Source: Weissella confusa
Lineage (GTDB): Bacteria > Bacillota > Bacilli > Lactobacillales > Lactobacillaceae
DNA length: 64,000 nt
Direction: 5' to 3'
NCBI GenBank assembly: GCA_016466735.1
Contig: JAAOED010000007.1
Span: 1 to 64,000, forward strand
Under the pieces are notes generated by a model that was given only the letters and a program-made list of their open reading frames with translations, did no database searches and had not been told where the DNA came from. This document shows, piece after piece, positions 41,133 through 50,364 of this stretch; position 1 is the first letter of the stretch; each line of letters starts with the position of its first letter. Position numbers and translations under genes: made by a program.

Positions 41133-43496
41133 CTAGTCGTTCACAATTGGGACCATCAATTCACTGTTAGTCGTATCAATCGTGTAGCGAATATCTTGGT
41201 TACCACGCACCGTCATTTCAAAGTCCGTTCCATACAAAATCACACCCAATTGGTGACCCGCCTTCAAACGATAAAGTGTTGGTTGCAACGTCAAGTTAAG
41301 CGTCACATACTCATCAGCTACCAAATCATCAACTTGCCATGGCGCAGTGCGGTTTTGCAAGTTCATGTGACCGATACTAATCATCTTTTCCGTTGTTGGC
41401 TTTTGCAACTTGAACTCTACCAATGGCGTTGGTTGCCATTCCGTACCGCGGTCAATTTGTTGACCAAGTGGCGTTGGCGTCGCACCTAAACGTTGGGCTT
41501 CTCCATAGTCAACCAGCATCGCGCTCACCAAGCCAAAATTTTCAGATGACTTGATCCGCAACTTTACTGTCACTTCACCATCAATCACGACATCGTTTTC
41601 GAATGGTGCTTCGGTGAATACCAAACGATTGACTTCAAAACGGTCATTTTCTTGCTTCAACATTTCAGTACGCCAATTATTAAAGTCGCGCTTGTAACTC
41701 TCGAAATCAGATTCAATTTGCCAATCTTCGTAGCTCATCTCATCATCCCCAGTTAGCGGCAAAACAACCGGTTCAGTTTGTCCCCAGTTTTGGCGTGTTT
41801 CCCACGTTTCAGCTTGGTCATTTGCCTGCCAGGTGACATCCGGCAACTGTGTTTCAGCTTGGTTAGCAACACCATAAAGCTTGTGTGACAACCACAAATT
41901 CATTTGATCTGAGAAATCAAGCGAACGATTGTTGTTGATGTAAATGTGTTGTCCTTGGTGCAAGTACAACTTCTTGGCAACGCCACTCGCTTGCAACGCT
42001 TGCCACAAGCGGAATACTTGGCGTGGCTTAACGTTCCAATCATTCAAGCCATGAACCATCACCACGTCAGCTTTAATTTCTGAAACATGTGGCAAATAAT
42101 TGCGGGCATCCCAATATGTATTGTAGTTACCCGACTCACGATCCATCATCTTGTCAGTTTGGACTTGGAAAGCCGTCCACTGATCCTTCGTGCGGTGCCA
42201 GTCAGCTGAATCGTGCATGCGTGAATAAACCAATTCCGCCAGCACATCCATATCTTCACCTGGGAAGCCACCTGGTGCAATGACTAGCCCATTGTCACGA
42301 TAGTATTGGTACCAATCTGAAATAGCTGCTTCAGAAATCACGGTCTCCAAACCAGCAACGCCAGTAGTTGCGACAGCCGTTGCCAAGGTTCCCAAATATG
42401 ACTTTCCCGTCATCGCAACCTTGCCGTTTGACCAATTAGCCTTAACGGCATAACCCGAAGTACGGTCTGTGAAGGCCACGCGATTGCCAGCCAACCATTC
42501 AACAACTGCCTTCATTGAAAGCACTTGTTCTGGCGAACCAGTATCTTGCATCCCATCTGAATGACGCGTACCCACACCTGAAGAGTATGCAACCGCAAAA
42601 CCACGCGCCAAGAAGTAATTGTTGATGTCGACATGACTCGTTGCCTTGAAACTTTCCGTTGCTTCATCAGCTTCAGCAACAATCTCATGTGGTTCAGCAT
42701 CCGGTAGCGTCACCCCTGGGAATGCAATATCTTCATAGCGCACGTTGTTAGGTGTCTTGTGACTTAGTGGCACATCAACCGTGTGCAATTTAGCATCATT
42801 CGCCTCGTTGTTCAATCCTTGATAGTAAGGTGACGCCGTAAATAAGACGGGTACATCAACTGACGTATCAGGTCGCAAAATTTCAACGCGAACCAAATCA
42901 CGAACGCCATCTTCATCCGTATCCACATCCGTTTCGACATACACAACTTCTTTAATTAGCGCACTAGTATCAAAAGTCGCCATTGCTTTTCCGTTGAAAA
43001 AAAGTGGCAAATTCGTCTTAGCAAAGTAACCACGGCTGGCCAAATCATCGATAAATTGCAACCCACCGGCTGTATGCGCCGTCAGCAAAGCATACCAAGC
43101 CGTAAGAACATCATCTACGTCCCACTTGCCAAGCTTCTCGTACAGCGGTAGTCCAATAGCATGAACTGCTTGCATTGGTTGATCAATTTGGTAATCGACC
43201 GTTTCCGTGAAGCCAAGCAACTGCAATGCAACTGCGTCAAAAATCTCAGTTGTTAGTGGCGATCCACTCTGCAAAAATGTCGCAACATCACGATTGTTAT
43301 CAACAGCTATCTCACGCAATTTTGGTGTTGCGTCATGATATTCAGGAAAGGCTTGCAGCAACAATGCTTGCCAAACGGCCATTGCATCAACACCCATTGC
43401 ATCAGCCACTGTTTCATCGTAAAAGCCAATTTCTGTCAGTTCGTGCACTTGTTGTTCGAACGGGGTCTCGACCACCGCATACTGATTTATTTTCAT
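41133..43496 (-). CDS. pepX: Xaa-Pro dipeptidyl-peptidase PepX
   Basis: A 787-residue intracellular serine peptidase that removes X-Pro dipeptides, central to use of casein and other proline-rich peptides. Domains: N-terminal helical oligomerisation part, alpha/beta hydrolase with the nucleophile in GKSYLGT, DWNVKP and the catalytic His in HQGQHIY, then a C-terminal jelly-roll domain. The ATG at 43496 (MKINQYAVV) fits known PepX starts; the earlier open frame is rejected. An extended -10, TGG-TATAAT, lies about 25 bases upstream. Confidence 0.94.
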   Translation of the reverse strand: MKINQYAVVETPFEQQVHELTEIGFYDETVADAMGVDAMAVWQALLLQAFPEYHDATPKLREIAVDNNRDVATFLQSGSPLTTEIFDAVALQLLGFTETVDYQIDQPMQAVHAIGLPLYEKLGKWDVDDVLTAWYALLTAHTAGGLQFIDDLASRGYFAKTNLPLFFNGKAMATFDTSALIKEVVYVETDVDTDEDGVRDLVRVEILRPDTSVDVPVLFTASPYYQGLNNEANDAKLHTVDVPLSHKTPNNVRYEDIAFPGVTLPDAEPHEIVAEADEATESFKATSHVDINNYFLARGFAVAYSSGVGTRHSDGMQDTGSPEQVLSMKAVVEWLAGNRVAFTDRTSGYAVKANWSNGKVAMTGKSYLGTLATAVATTGVAGLETVISEAAISDWYQYYRDNGLVIAPGGFPGEDMDVLAELVYSRMHDSADWHRTKDQWTAFQVQTDKMMDRESGNYNTYWDARNYLPHVSEIKADVVMVHGLNDWNVKPRQVFRLWQALQASGVAKKLYLHQGQHIYINNNRSLDFSDQMNLWLSHKLYGVANQAETQLPDVTWQANDQAETWETRQNWGQTEPVVLPLTGDDEMSYEDWQIESDFESYKRDFNNWRTEMLKQENDRFEVNRLVFTEAPFENDVVIDGEVTVKLRIKSSENFGLVSAMLVDYGEAQRLGATPTPLGQQIDRGTEWQPTPLVEFKLQKPTTEKMISIGHMNLQNRTAPWQVDDLVADEYVTLNLTLQPTLYRLKAGHQLGVILYGTDFEMTVRGNQDIRYTIDTTNSELMVPIVND

Positions 43497-43599
43497 TAAT
43501 CTGGACCCCCAATTTGTTACGTCTATTATACCAAAAATGAGATTATCATGAGATAGCAAAAAAAGCCCCCATTTAAGAAAAATGATGACCTTCCAGTAA

Positions 43600-44961
43600 C
43601 TACATAAACATATTCAAAATAAGCACGATAATCAAACCAACCACCGCAATCAACGACTCTAGGACCGTCCAAATCTTCAACGTTTGCTTGACGTCCAAGT
43701 CGAAATATTCTTTAAACATCCAGAAGCCAGCGTCATTCACGTGCGATGCCGCTAATGACCCAGCCCCAATTGCCAGTACCATCAGCGCTGGATCAACGCC
43801 AGCTTGCGTCATTAAAGGTTGTACCAATCCAGCAGCAGTCAAAGCAGCAACTGTCGCTGAACCAAGGGCTACGCGCAAAATGACGGTGATGACCCACGCC
43901 AAAATAAGTGGCGAAATATGAACATTCGCAAATAGCGTGGCAACTTGATCAGAAATACCACCATCAATCAAAATCTGCTTGAATGCCGCACCACCACCAA
44001 TAATCAACAACAACATTGCAATCGACTTAACTGATTCTTCAACAGTATTCGTTAATTCTTTAACCGTCTTACGCTGGTGCCAGCCCATTGACCACAAGGC
44101 AAACAATAGTGAAATAATCATTGCCCCCACCGGGTTACCAATCATTGCCACAAAGGCATCGAGTCCCTTTACCTTGGAAGCATCAAACGCCTTACCGTCG
44201 TTAACGACAATTGAATAGATAGTTGTAATTCCCATCAAAATAACTGGGAAAAGTGATGTGAGCAACGACAACCCAAATGATGGTGTTTGATTAAGTTCAA
44301 ACTTCTTCATTTCCCCAAACGCCGTCAATTCAGACTTCACCGTAAACGCTTCTGGCGCATACTTTTTCGCCAATTTGGCAAACACCGGACCGGCGATAAT
44401 AGCGGCCGGAATGGCAACTACCAAGCCAAGCACCAATACCTTACCAGGGTTGGCACCTAGGGCACCCGCAATTGCAGTTGGCGCTGGGTGCGGTGGCAAA
44501 AATCCGTGTGTCACTGACAACGCAGCCGCCATCGGAATTCCCAAGTATAGTAGCGGCACACCAAGTTCAAGCGCAATGGCAAAGACGATTGGAATCAACA
44601 ACACCATACCAACTTCAAAGAAGAGTGCAATCCCGATAATAAACGCTGCAATCATAACCGCAATTTGCACGCGCTTGCGACCGAATAAATTAATCAGCGT
44701 ATGCGAGATGCGGTATGCCCCTCCGGCATCAGCCACCAATCGCCCCAGAATGGCCCCAAAACCAAAGACAATTGCTAATTCACCTAACGATCCACCGATT
44801 CCATTTTGAATCGAAACTGGAATCTGGGCAAAATTCATCCCCAATCCCAGTCCAACCGCTACTGACGTCAAAATCAGTGCGATAAAAGTATTCATTTTGA
44901 CCTTAATAATCAAAAACAACAGGAGGAAAATCCCCAACAACAATACGAGTAATGAGCTCAT
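43600..44961 (-). CDS. gntP: Gluconate:H+ symporter, GntP family (copy 3)
   Basis: A 453-residue permease with the GntP hallmarks GFLPPHPAPTAI and SHVNDAGFWMFKEYFDLD. The variant GFLPPHP rather than GFLPPQP distinguishes it from copies 1 and 2 and may reflect another sugar acid. The ATG at 44961 has AGGGAG upstream; an earlier in-frame ATG has none. No kinase or dehydrogenase is adjacent. Its promoter region has a cre site between two palindromic operator copies, so both carbon catabolite control and a specific regulator are likely. Confidence 0.88.
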   Translation of the reverse strand: MSSLLVLLLGIFLLLFLIIKVKMNTFIALILTSVAVGLGLGMNFAQIPVSIQNGIGGSLGELAIVFGFGAILGRLVADAGGAYRISHTLINLFGRKRVQIAVMIAAFIIGIALFFEVGMVLLIPIVFAIALELGVPLLYLGIPMAAALSVTHGFLPPHPAPTAIAGALGANPGKVLVLGLVVAIPAAIIAGPVFAKLAKKYAPEAFTVKSELTAFGEMKKFELNQTPSFGLSLLTSLFPVILMGITTIYSIVVNDGKAFDASKVKGLDAFVAMIGNPVGAMIISLLFALWSMGWHQRKTVKELTNTVEESVKSIAMLLLIIGGGAAFKQILIDGGISDQVATLFANVHISPLILAWVITVILRVALGSATVAALTAAGLVQPLMTQAGVDPALMVLAIGAGSLAASHVNDAGFWMFKEYFDLDVKQTLKIWTVLESLIAVVGLIIVLILNMFM

Positions 44962-45032
44962 AACGCAAATCTCCCTGCATCTCAAAAATATCTCAAACAA
45001 TAACGTGCCTTAACACGGTTACTATTATAAAG

Positions 45033-45079
45033 TTAGTTAAACTAAATGTAAACGCTTTCTTTGTTTAGTTTAACTAAAC
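45033..45079 (-). promoter_or_regulatory. cre site between two operator copies upstream of gntP copy 3
   Basis: TTAGTT-A-AACTAA (45033-45045) and GTTTAGTT-T-AACTAAAC (45063-45079) are two copies of one palindrome, centres 32 bases (three helical turns) apart. Between them lies a full cre match, TGTAAACGCTTTCT (45047-45060). The layout fits joint control by CcpA and a dimeric repressor. The repressor gene is not in the window. Confidence 0.75.
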
Positions 45080-45094
45080 GGAAAATTGCGTAGT

Positions 45095-45122
45095 AAAAAA
45101 GTCGGGTGCTACACCCGACTTC
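45095..45122 (-). terminator. Terminator of the PadR-DUF1700-DUF4097 operon
   Basis: Stem AAGTCGGGTG/CACCCGACTT with a short loop, followed by TTTTTT on the minus strand, 8 bases after the stop codon. Confidence 0.88.
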
Positions 45123-45129
45123 GTTGTAC

Positions 45130-45948
45130 TTAGTTTTCAATTGAGATGACACCGTTGGTCGTTTGAATCTTCAAAGACTTCGTTGCATCACCAGTTTGGT
45201 AACTCTTGTCATCGTCACCGTTTTGCACATCTTCAACATGCACATAACCATTATGTGTTGATGCATCCAAACCTGGGAAATGGCTATCTTCAAGCTTGAT
45301 CATGCCGTTTGTTGATGTGATGTCACTCGCATCCGTCAACGTCAAATTTTCAGCCTTGAATGCACTGTTTTGACTCTTTGAATGCACGGCATGCAAGTTC
45401 GTATCTTCAAGTGCAATCGCACCATTCGTTGTCGTAATGTTTAGCTGATCACCTTGCAAGTTTTCAAAGCGGACTCCACCGTTTGAGTTGCTTACTGTCG
45501 TGTTCTTAACGTTCTGTCCTTGGACAATCATGCCACCATTCGTTGTCGTAATCTTCAAATTATCCAAGTTAGCTGAGAACGGCACCGTAACCGTGACCTT
45601 TGGATCATAATTACCAAATGAGAAAATCATGTGGTGATTGTCATCCGGTGCATCAATACGCAATGTCTTATCTTGTAAATCAGTTAACACCTTGTTTGAT
45701 GTGCCAGTCGCCTTCACACCCCATTCTGTACCACGAACGATTTCCACCAGGTTATTGCCGGCATCAACTTCAAGGTTTTGCACTTGGGCATCCTTAAATG
45801 TCTTGTGTGTCGTTGAAACATTAACAATCTTTGGGCCCTTGTCCCAAGCAATGTTCGTTTCCGCACCAGCACTCAAGCCCCCCACAATCATCACGCCACC
45901 AAGCACCATACCAGCAGCGCCAATAATCAAAGTTTTCTTCAAATCCAT
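45130..45948 (-). CDS. DUF4097-family beta-helical envelope protein
   Basis: A 272-residue protein with an N-terminal hydrophobic signal/anchor (about 5-27) and then repeating beta-strand units rich in T-T-N-G/S-x-N-G turns, as in DUF4097 (LiaG-like) proteins. Location is expected outside the membrane. AGGAGG precedes the ATG at 45948, four bases after the DUF1700 gene; the longer open frame overlapping that gene is rejected. These proteins often accompany PadR/HAAS pairs and respond to envelope stress; the precise role is unknown. Confidence 0.85.
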   Translation of the reverse strand: MDLKKTLIIGAAGMVLGGVMIVGGLSAGAETNIAWDKGPKIVNVSTTHKTFKDAQVQNLEVDAGNNLVEIVRGTEWGVKATGTSNKVLTDLQDKTLRIDAPDDNHHMIFSFGNYDPKVTVTVPFSANLDNLKITTTNGGMIVQGQNVKNTTVSNSNGGVRFENLQGDQLNITTTNGAIALEDTNLHAVHSKSQNSAFKAENLTLTDASDITSTNGMIKLEDSHFPGLDASTHNGYVHVEDVQNGDDDKSYQTGDATKSLKIQTTNGVISIEN

Positions 45949-45952
45949 GCGC

Positions 45953-46579
45953 TTACACCTCCTGTGCAGGTTCGACACGATTCTTGCGAACCAACTTGCG
46001 ACCAATCCACTTTGCAAAGACAATGACTTGTTCAAACAACCACTTCGTCGCGCGCCAAACTAACGGTGCGAAGAAAATTGTTGCTGCCGTTGCGACGATT
46101 CCAACCCCCATAAAGAAGATTCCCGTTGCAACTGATTGGAATAGCAAAATAATACCTGAAACAAATGCAAAAACACCTACTGCCAATGCAGCAATAATTG
46201 TCGCGTAAATCGCAAAGATGACCCCGATGAAGGCCATGAACACGCCAAACAAGACTGCGATTAGCATCAATGCAACTGGAATCAAAACTGGGGATGCAAA
46301 CAATCCTAGAATGATCAACCAAATCAATGTTGCACGATTTTTAGTACGCTTACCAGCTGGCATGTCAGTTGCTTCTGGTGCATCGTCCACTTGAATGAAG
46401 TACTCCAACTTCAACTTGCGGGCGAATTCCTTTGGCGTGCCATACTTTTCAACGATTTGCTCGGACGTTAACCCCGCATCCATCATTTGTTCCTCATAAA
46501 ACTGTAGCAGTTCTTCGCGCTCGTTTTCCGGCACCCCGGCCATATAGCTTCGCACGTCTGCCAAATACTCATTAACCAT
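45953..46579 (-). CDS. DUF1700 (HAAS) membrane protein
   Basis: A 208-residue protein with an N-terminal helical HAAS domain (about 1-55, ending in EKYGTPKEFARKLK) and four hydrophobic segments (about 85-165), then a basic tail. The HAAS domain is thought to work with the PadR-type regulator encoded just upstream. The start codon overlaps the padR stop (TAATG). GGAGG precedes it. Confidence 0.87.
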   Translation of the reverse strand: MVNEYLADVRSYMAGVPENEREELLQFYEEQMMDAGLTSEQIVEKYGTPKEFARKLKLEYFIQVDDAPEATDMPAGKRTKNRATLIWLIILGLFASPVLIPVALMLIAVLFGVFMAFIGVIFAIYATIIAALAVGVFAFVSGIILLFQSVATGIFFMGVGIVATAATIFFAPLVWRATKWLFEQVIVFAKWIGRKLVRKNRVEPAQEV

Positions 46580-46887
46580 TATTGTTCCTCCAATAGCGAG
46601 TCAACTGCGCCACGGAAAGCGCCCCAACTATCTTTAATTTCTGTCAAATGTGCTTGCCCGTCAGCGGTCATTTTGTAGTAACGTCTAATGCGACCTTCGA
46701 ATGGTTGGTCATACGTTTCCACATACCCATCTTTCTTCAGGCGGCGTAGCACCGGATACATCGTCGACTCACTAACGTTCAGCAAGTCTTGCATGGTTTT
46801 CGTGATGATATAGCCATAGGTATCTTCCTTGGCTAGCATCGCGAGAACCGAACCGTCCAATACGGTCGTCGGTACTTGAATATTCAT
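46579..46887 (-). CDS. PadR-family transcriptional regulator
   Basis: A 102-residue PadR subfamily 2 winged-helix repressor: the helix-turn-helix with YGYIITK and STMYPVLRRLKKDGYVE, then the wing PFEGRIRRYYKMT. AAGGAGACAGGTATG marks the start at 46887. It heads the PadR-DUF1700-DUF4097 operon. The 60 bases upstream are strongly AT-rich with repeated ATATA/TATAA half sites, a likely self-binding region. Confidence 0.9.
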   Translation of the reverse strand: MNIQVPTTVLDGSVLAMLAKEDTYGYIITKTMQDLLNVSESTMYPVLRRLKKDGYVETYDQPFEGRIRRYYKMTADGQAHLTEIKDSWGAFRGAVDSLLEEQ

Positions 46888-46977
46888 ACCTGTCTCCTTC
46901 GTGTGATATAACACTATTTACGATATAGTATATATTATACGAGATATAATGATATGTCAAACATAAGCACTTGAAAC

Positions 46978-47012
46978 AAAAAAGACTTCGCAGCGAACAC
47001 TGCGAAGTCTTG
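46978..47012 (-). terminator. Terminator of mntH
   Basis: Stem AAGACTTCGCAG/CTGCGAAGTCTT with a 7-base loop, followed on the minus strand by TTTTTTG, 12 bases after the mntH stop codon. Confidence 0.9.
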
Positions 47013-47023
47013 ATAAATATCTA

Positions 47024-48412
47024 TTAGAACATGTTACGAACCGTTTCAACGATCAATTGGATGTTCAATCCAGTCAAAACGATAAATACTAGCCAAGCAA
47101 TAACCGTCATCCACTTAGGGTTAACGAAGTCTTCGCCCATCACCTTCTTTGATGATGTGAACAAAATCAATGGTGCCATCGCAAATGGCAAGGCAATTGA
47201 TAGGAAGACCTGTGAGTTAATCAATAGGATGTCCAACTTTGACTCGTCACCACCGTAAATCAACGTAAAGGCGATAACTGGTGCCAAGGCCAATCCACGT
47301 GTGATCACACGACGTGCCCACATTGGAATCTTCAAACGCAAGAACCCAGCCATGACAACTTCACCAGTCAACGTTCCTGTAATCGTTGAGTTTTGACCTG
47401 ACGCCAACAACGCAACGGCGAACAACGTTGACAAGATTGGTGAGGCAATTGCACCAGCAACCTTGCTATCTGACAAAGCTGAGTACATTTGACCAAACGT
47501 TCCAACTGAATCAGCGTGACCGAAGAACAATGATGCTCCCAAGATCAACAACATTGAGTTAACAACGAAGGCCAACGTCAATTGAATGTTTGAATCCCAT
47601 GTCATGAAGCGAACAGCTTCCTTCAATTCAGCCTTGTTCTCACGATTAATCTTACGCGTTTGTGAAACTGATGAGTGCAAGTACAAGTTGTGCGGCATAA
47701 CCGTCGCACCAACGATACCCAACGTCATCAACAATGGTGAATCAACACCCTTTGGTGCGTGCGTGCTTACAGCTTGCAATTGTGGTACGTAGCCACCCAA
47801 CATCGCAACGATGTCTGGGTTTGATGAGATAACCAAGTAACCGAAGATAACCAAAATAGTCAAAATCAATGTAATAACAATTGCTTCAATCTTACGGAAA
47901 CCAAAACGCATCAACAACAATAGCAAGAACACGTCAAATGCTGTCGTCAAAACAGACGCAATCATTGACCAGCCGAACAGCAAGTGCAACGCAATTGCTC
48001 CTCCGATAACTTCGGCAATATCAGTGGCAATCAACGCCAACTCAGTGATAATCCAAAGGACGAAACCACCTGACTTACTCGTACGAGCACGTGTAGCTTG
48101 GGCCAAGTCTTCGCGCTTAACCATTCCCAACTTACCAGCCATGTATTGCAACATCATTGCGATCAATGATGAGACCAATACGACTGACAAAAGCGTGTAG
48201 TGATAGTTCGCACCACCCGCAACAGACGTTACCCAGTTACCTGGATCCATATAACCCACGGCAACCAAGGCTCCAGGACCTGAAAAGGCCCACAACTTAC
48301 GCCAGAATGAACCGTTCTTTGGCACCTCCACAGAACCGTTCACATCGCCCAAACTTGCGTCAGCAGTTGCATCGCCGACGAAGCCAGGCTTCTTTGTCAT
48401 TTCTTCAGACAT
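47024..48412 (-). CDS. mntH: Nramp-family Mn2+/H+ symporter MntH
   Basis: A 462-residue proton-coupled divalent metal importer with eleven predicted helices and the two Nramp metal-site motifs, DPGNW in helix 1 ([11 protein letters not shown]) and [10 protein letters not shown] in helix 6. Manganese is the main substrate in lactic acid bacteria, which rely on it for oxidative stress defence. AGGAGGG precedes the ATG. The gene is preceded by a folded leader of about 165 bases and a strong promoter. A second manganese importer, MntBCA, lies 15 kb away. Confidence 0.94.
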   Translation of the reverse strand: MSEEMTKKPGFVGDATADASLGDVNGSVEVPKNGSFWRKLWAFSGPGALVAVGYMDPGNWVTSVAGGANYHYTLLSVVLVSSLIAMMLQYMAGKLGMVKREDLAQATRARTSKSGGFVLWIITELALIATDIAEVIGGAIALHLLFGWSMIASVLTTAFDVFLLLLLMRFGFRKIEAIVITLILTILVIFGYLVISSNPDIVAMLGGYVPQLQAVSTHAPKGVDSPLLMTLGIVGATVMPHNLYLHSSVSQTRKINRENKAELKEAVRFMTWDSNIQLTLAFVVNSMLLILGASLFFGHADSVGTFGQMYSALSDSKVAGAIASPILSTLFAVALLASGQNSTITGTLTGEVVMAGFLRLKIPMWARRVITRGLALAPVIAFTLIYGGDESKLDILLINSQVFLSIALPFAMAPLILFTSSKKVMGEDFVNPKWMTVIAWLVFIVLTGLNIQLIVETVRNMF

Positions 48413-48579
48413 GACAAACCCTCCTACTATGTTTTAAAAACTCATAGCGAGGTTTTCCCCAGTGTACTATTAACTTTTATCTTAGTTCATAGTGCTAAAT
48501 AAATTTCATAAAGGATTTCGTCCAATCTTTTCAGATTGAAGGCTTATGACTTTCACTTAACCGGGGCTCCTCACCCGCA
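48413..48579 (-). promoter_or_regulatory. Structured leader RNA of mntH, unclassified
   Basis: From the predicted transcription start (about 48578) to the mntH ATG the minus strand gives a leader of about 165 bases that closes on itself: GAGG-AG-CCCC near the 5' end (48572-48563) pairs with GGGG-AAAA-CCTC (48460-48449). Inside are a stem TCATAAG/CTTTATGA enclosing CAATCT-GAAA-AGATTG, and just before the ribosome site a hairpin CTATG/CATAG. This closed, branched form with the ribosome site immediately downstream suggests a riboswitch or other cis-regulatory RNA. It does not carry the yybP-ykoY manganese riboswitch core as I know it. Confidence 0.5.
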
Positions 48580-48585
48580 AGAGTT

Positions 48586-48656
48586 AGTATACAGGGTGAA
48601 TGTTTTTTAAGCAATAGTATTTTTTCACACAAGTCAAAAATTATTCATACGTATGA
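48586..48656 (-). promoter_or_regulatory. mntH promoter with upstream palindrome
   Basis: On the minus strand -35 TTGCTT (48609-48614), 17-base spacer, -10 TATACT (48586-48591), a strong vegetative promoter. A perfect 12-bp palindrome, TCATACGTATGA (48645-48656), lies 30 bases upstream of the -35 and is a candidate regulator site. Confidence 0.75.
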
Positions 48657-48687
48657 TGTTTTTTAGGTTTTCACTTTCTAAAAATAA

Positions 48688-48714
48688 GAAAAGCACATGT
48701 TGCCATGTGCTTTT
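48688..48714 (-). terminator. Terminator of the GNAT gene
   Basis: Stem AAAAGCACATG/CATGTGCTTTT with a 4-base loop, followed by TTTTC on the minus strand, just after the stop codon. Confidence 0.85.
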
Positions 48715-48716
48715 CT

Positions 48717-49202
48717 TTAGTCAACGAACCAATCCATTAGATAGTCATCAACAAAATGACCTTTTAAATAAAATTTGTCTTTTAATTCACCAACTTTTTT
48801 AAAGCCGGCTCGTTCATACAAGTGCATTGCTTTGGGGTTCGTTCCCAACACCCGTAAGGTAATTTTGTGCATTTTCTCTTGACGTGCCAATTCTTGGAGC
48901 CACGCTAATAATTGACCACCAACACCTTGACCTTGCGCAGCCGGTGCAACACCAAGGCCGATGTCCCACTTATACTGATGACTTGGAAAACGTGACGAAA
49001 ATTCAACGTATCCCAATACAGCATTATTCTCGTCAACCGCAACGCCGTGACGGCGTCCTTCAGCAACCATCGCGGCTTGAAATTCACCGGCATCCAGCCA
49101 TTTTTGCATGGCAACGGGGGCATTTGTATCATTCCAAACGACCTCATCAATTGCCAAAATACCAGCGTAATCTGCTAATGCCTGTGCTTCTCTAATTTCC
49201 AT
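48717..49202 (-). CDS. GNAT-family N-acetyltransferase
   Basis: A 161-residue acetyltransferase with the acetyl-CoA motif GVAPAAQGQGVGGQLLAWL (Q/RxxGxG/A) at about 90-108 and the C-terminal NPKAMHLYERAGF typical of GNAT enzymes. Substrate (small molecule or protein N-terminus) unknown. GGGGG lies nine bases before the ATG. Single-gene unit between terminators. Confidence 0.85.
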   Translation of the reverse strand: MEIREAQALADYAGILAIDEVVWNDTNAPVAMQKWLDAGEFQAAMVAEGRRHGVAVDENNAVLGYVEFSSRFPSHQYKWDIGLGVAPAAQGQGVGGQLLAWLQELARQEKMHKITLRVLGTNPKAMHLYERAGFKKVGELKDKFYLKGHFVDDYLMDWFVD

Positions 49203-49221
49203 TCTGACTTACCCCCAAATT

Positions 49222-49248
49222 AAAACCCCATACCAACGTGGCACAGGG
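49222..49248 (-). terminator. Terminator of the universal stress protein gene
   Basis: A 10-bp stem with three wobble pairs (49226-49235 with 49239-49248) and a 3-base loop, followed by TTTTAATTT on the minus strand, 12 bases after the stop codon. Confidence 0.65.
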
Positions 49249-49259
49249 CTTCATATCTA

Positions 49260-49745
49260 TTACTTCTTAGGTTCTTCCAAATCGCAACGGGCGATCATTG
49301 ATGACACCTTGGCGTGACGCGCAACGTAGACGGCTTGAGAACCCAATGATTCCCACCAGCCCTTCTTTGAGTGCGCCCCAACAATAATCATGTCAGCATT
49401 AACGCGTGGTGCGATTTCTTCAACCAACACTTCACCGGCACGTTGACCGCTGTCAAAGACAACTTCAACATCCTTAACACCGTGTGCTTCTGCATATTCC
49501 TTGTAACGCGCCAAGTTGGCTTCCAATTGGTCTTCAACCGCTTGAACAGTTGGTAAGCTCAATACATCAACTGCTGACAACTCCCCCAATTCCAAAATTG
49601 ATGCGATGATCAACTTTGCGTCGTCTTCAACAGCTTGGTGAATCGCGTTCGCCAAAGCCACGTGACCTTGTTGTGATTCATCCACACCTACCAAAATACG
49701 TTGAAAATGCATTGGTTCGATTTCCAAATTCAATTCAGCTACCAT
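49260..49745 (-). CDS. Universal stress protein (UspA family)
   Basis: A 161-residue cytoplasmic Usp-fold protein beginning HFQRILVGVDESQQG after a short N-terminal extension. The C-terminal nucleotide loop reads GAHSKKGWWESLGSQA, with spacing that departs from the usual G-2x-G-9x-G-S/T of ATP-binding Usps, so nucleotide binding is uncertain. The ATG at 49745 has GGGGG eight bases upstream; the earlier in-frame ATG codons lack a site. Confidence 0.87.
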   Translation of the reverse strand: MVAELNLEIEPMHFQRILVGVDESQQGHVALANAIHQAVEDDAKLIIASILELGELSAVDVLSLPTVQAVEDQLEANLARYKEYAEAHGVKDVEVVFDSGQRAGEVLVEEIAPRVNADMIIVGAHSKKGWWESLGSQAVYVARHAKVSSMIARCDLEEPKK

Positions 49746-49836
49746 GTTAATATCCCCCATATTTATATGATGAGGCAAGTATATCAAACCAGCAGTATTT
49801 TTTCAGTGCTTAACCTGCGAAAATTATTAGAATTTT

Positions 49837-50349
49837 CTAATCGACAATTTCAGTTGTCTCGCCGTCGCGGAACGTGATTGCCAAACCACCAAGCAACTTG
49901 CGCATAAATTGATCACCAGCAACCAAATACTTTGGGTGACCCTTACGACGCAACATAGCCCCAACTTCACCCTTTGATACCTTGAAGCCAGCTGCTTCCC
50001 AGAACTCAATCAAGTCTTCATTGCTGTAAGTCATCGCAATCTTCAACTTCTTAATCACGACATTGTTGATGTCGTTATCACGTTGCATGCTGTAGTCAGG
50101 TTCAACTGGTTGCCCATCTTCATCCTTCTTTACACCACGTTGTGAAATGATCAAACCATTCATGAACTTCTCCAAATCGCGACGTGACAACTTTTCATCA
50201 CGAGATGTATCTGGTTCTTGCTTGGTCATAATGTCTTGGTATTGATCCTTGGTAATCGTCAAACCGCCAAGTTCAAAAATCTTAATCATGTCAGCATTCT
50301 TAATATTGTAGATAAAGCGAATGCGACGCACGATATCATTGTTATTCAT
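49837..50349 (-). CDS. DUF1456 family protein (YehS-like)
   Basis: A 170-residue soluble protein made of two related halves (about 1-70 and 90-160), each with the pattern N-D-I-hydrophobic-R/K-K/R-h-K/R...F-E/W-x-G-hydrophobic-x-h-S/T-K and a downstream F-M-x-x-L. This is the DUF1456/YehS duplication. Function unknown. AGGAGAACGACAATG gives a clear start. It is preceded on the same strand by rbsK and its terminator. Confidence 0.85.
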   Translation of the reverse strand: MNNNDIVRRIRFIYNIKNADMIKIFELGGLTITKDQYQDIMTKQEPDTSRDEKLSRRDLEKFMNGLIISQRGVKKDEDGQPVEPDYSMQRDNDINNVVIKKLKIAMTYSNEDLIEFWEAAGFKVSKGEVGAMLRRKGHPKYLVAGDQFMRKLLGGLAITFRDGETTEIVD

Positions 50350-50364
50350 TGTCGTTCTCCTGTT

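Noticed and set aside
42512-42700. Possible frameshift or internal gene in pepX
   Set aside because: The pepX frame is intact from 43496 to 41133 with all catalytic motifs; the other frame is a shadow.
44962-45000. An earlier start for gntP copy 3
   Set aside because: The upstream in-frame ATG lacks a ribosome site and adds a charged stretch before the first membrane helix; the ATG at 44961 has AGGGAG and fits the family.
48413-48579. yybP-ykoY (manganese) or M-box riboswitch in the mntH leader
   Set aside because: The GGGGAGUA core and the paired CUGAGA segment of yybP-ykoY and the M-box conserved loops are not found; only GGTGAGG is shared in part with the M-box.
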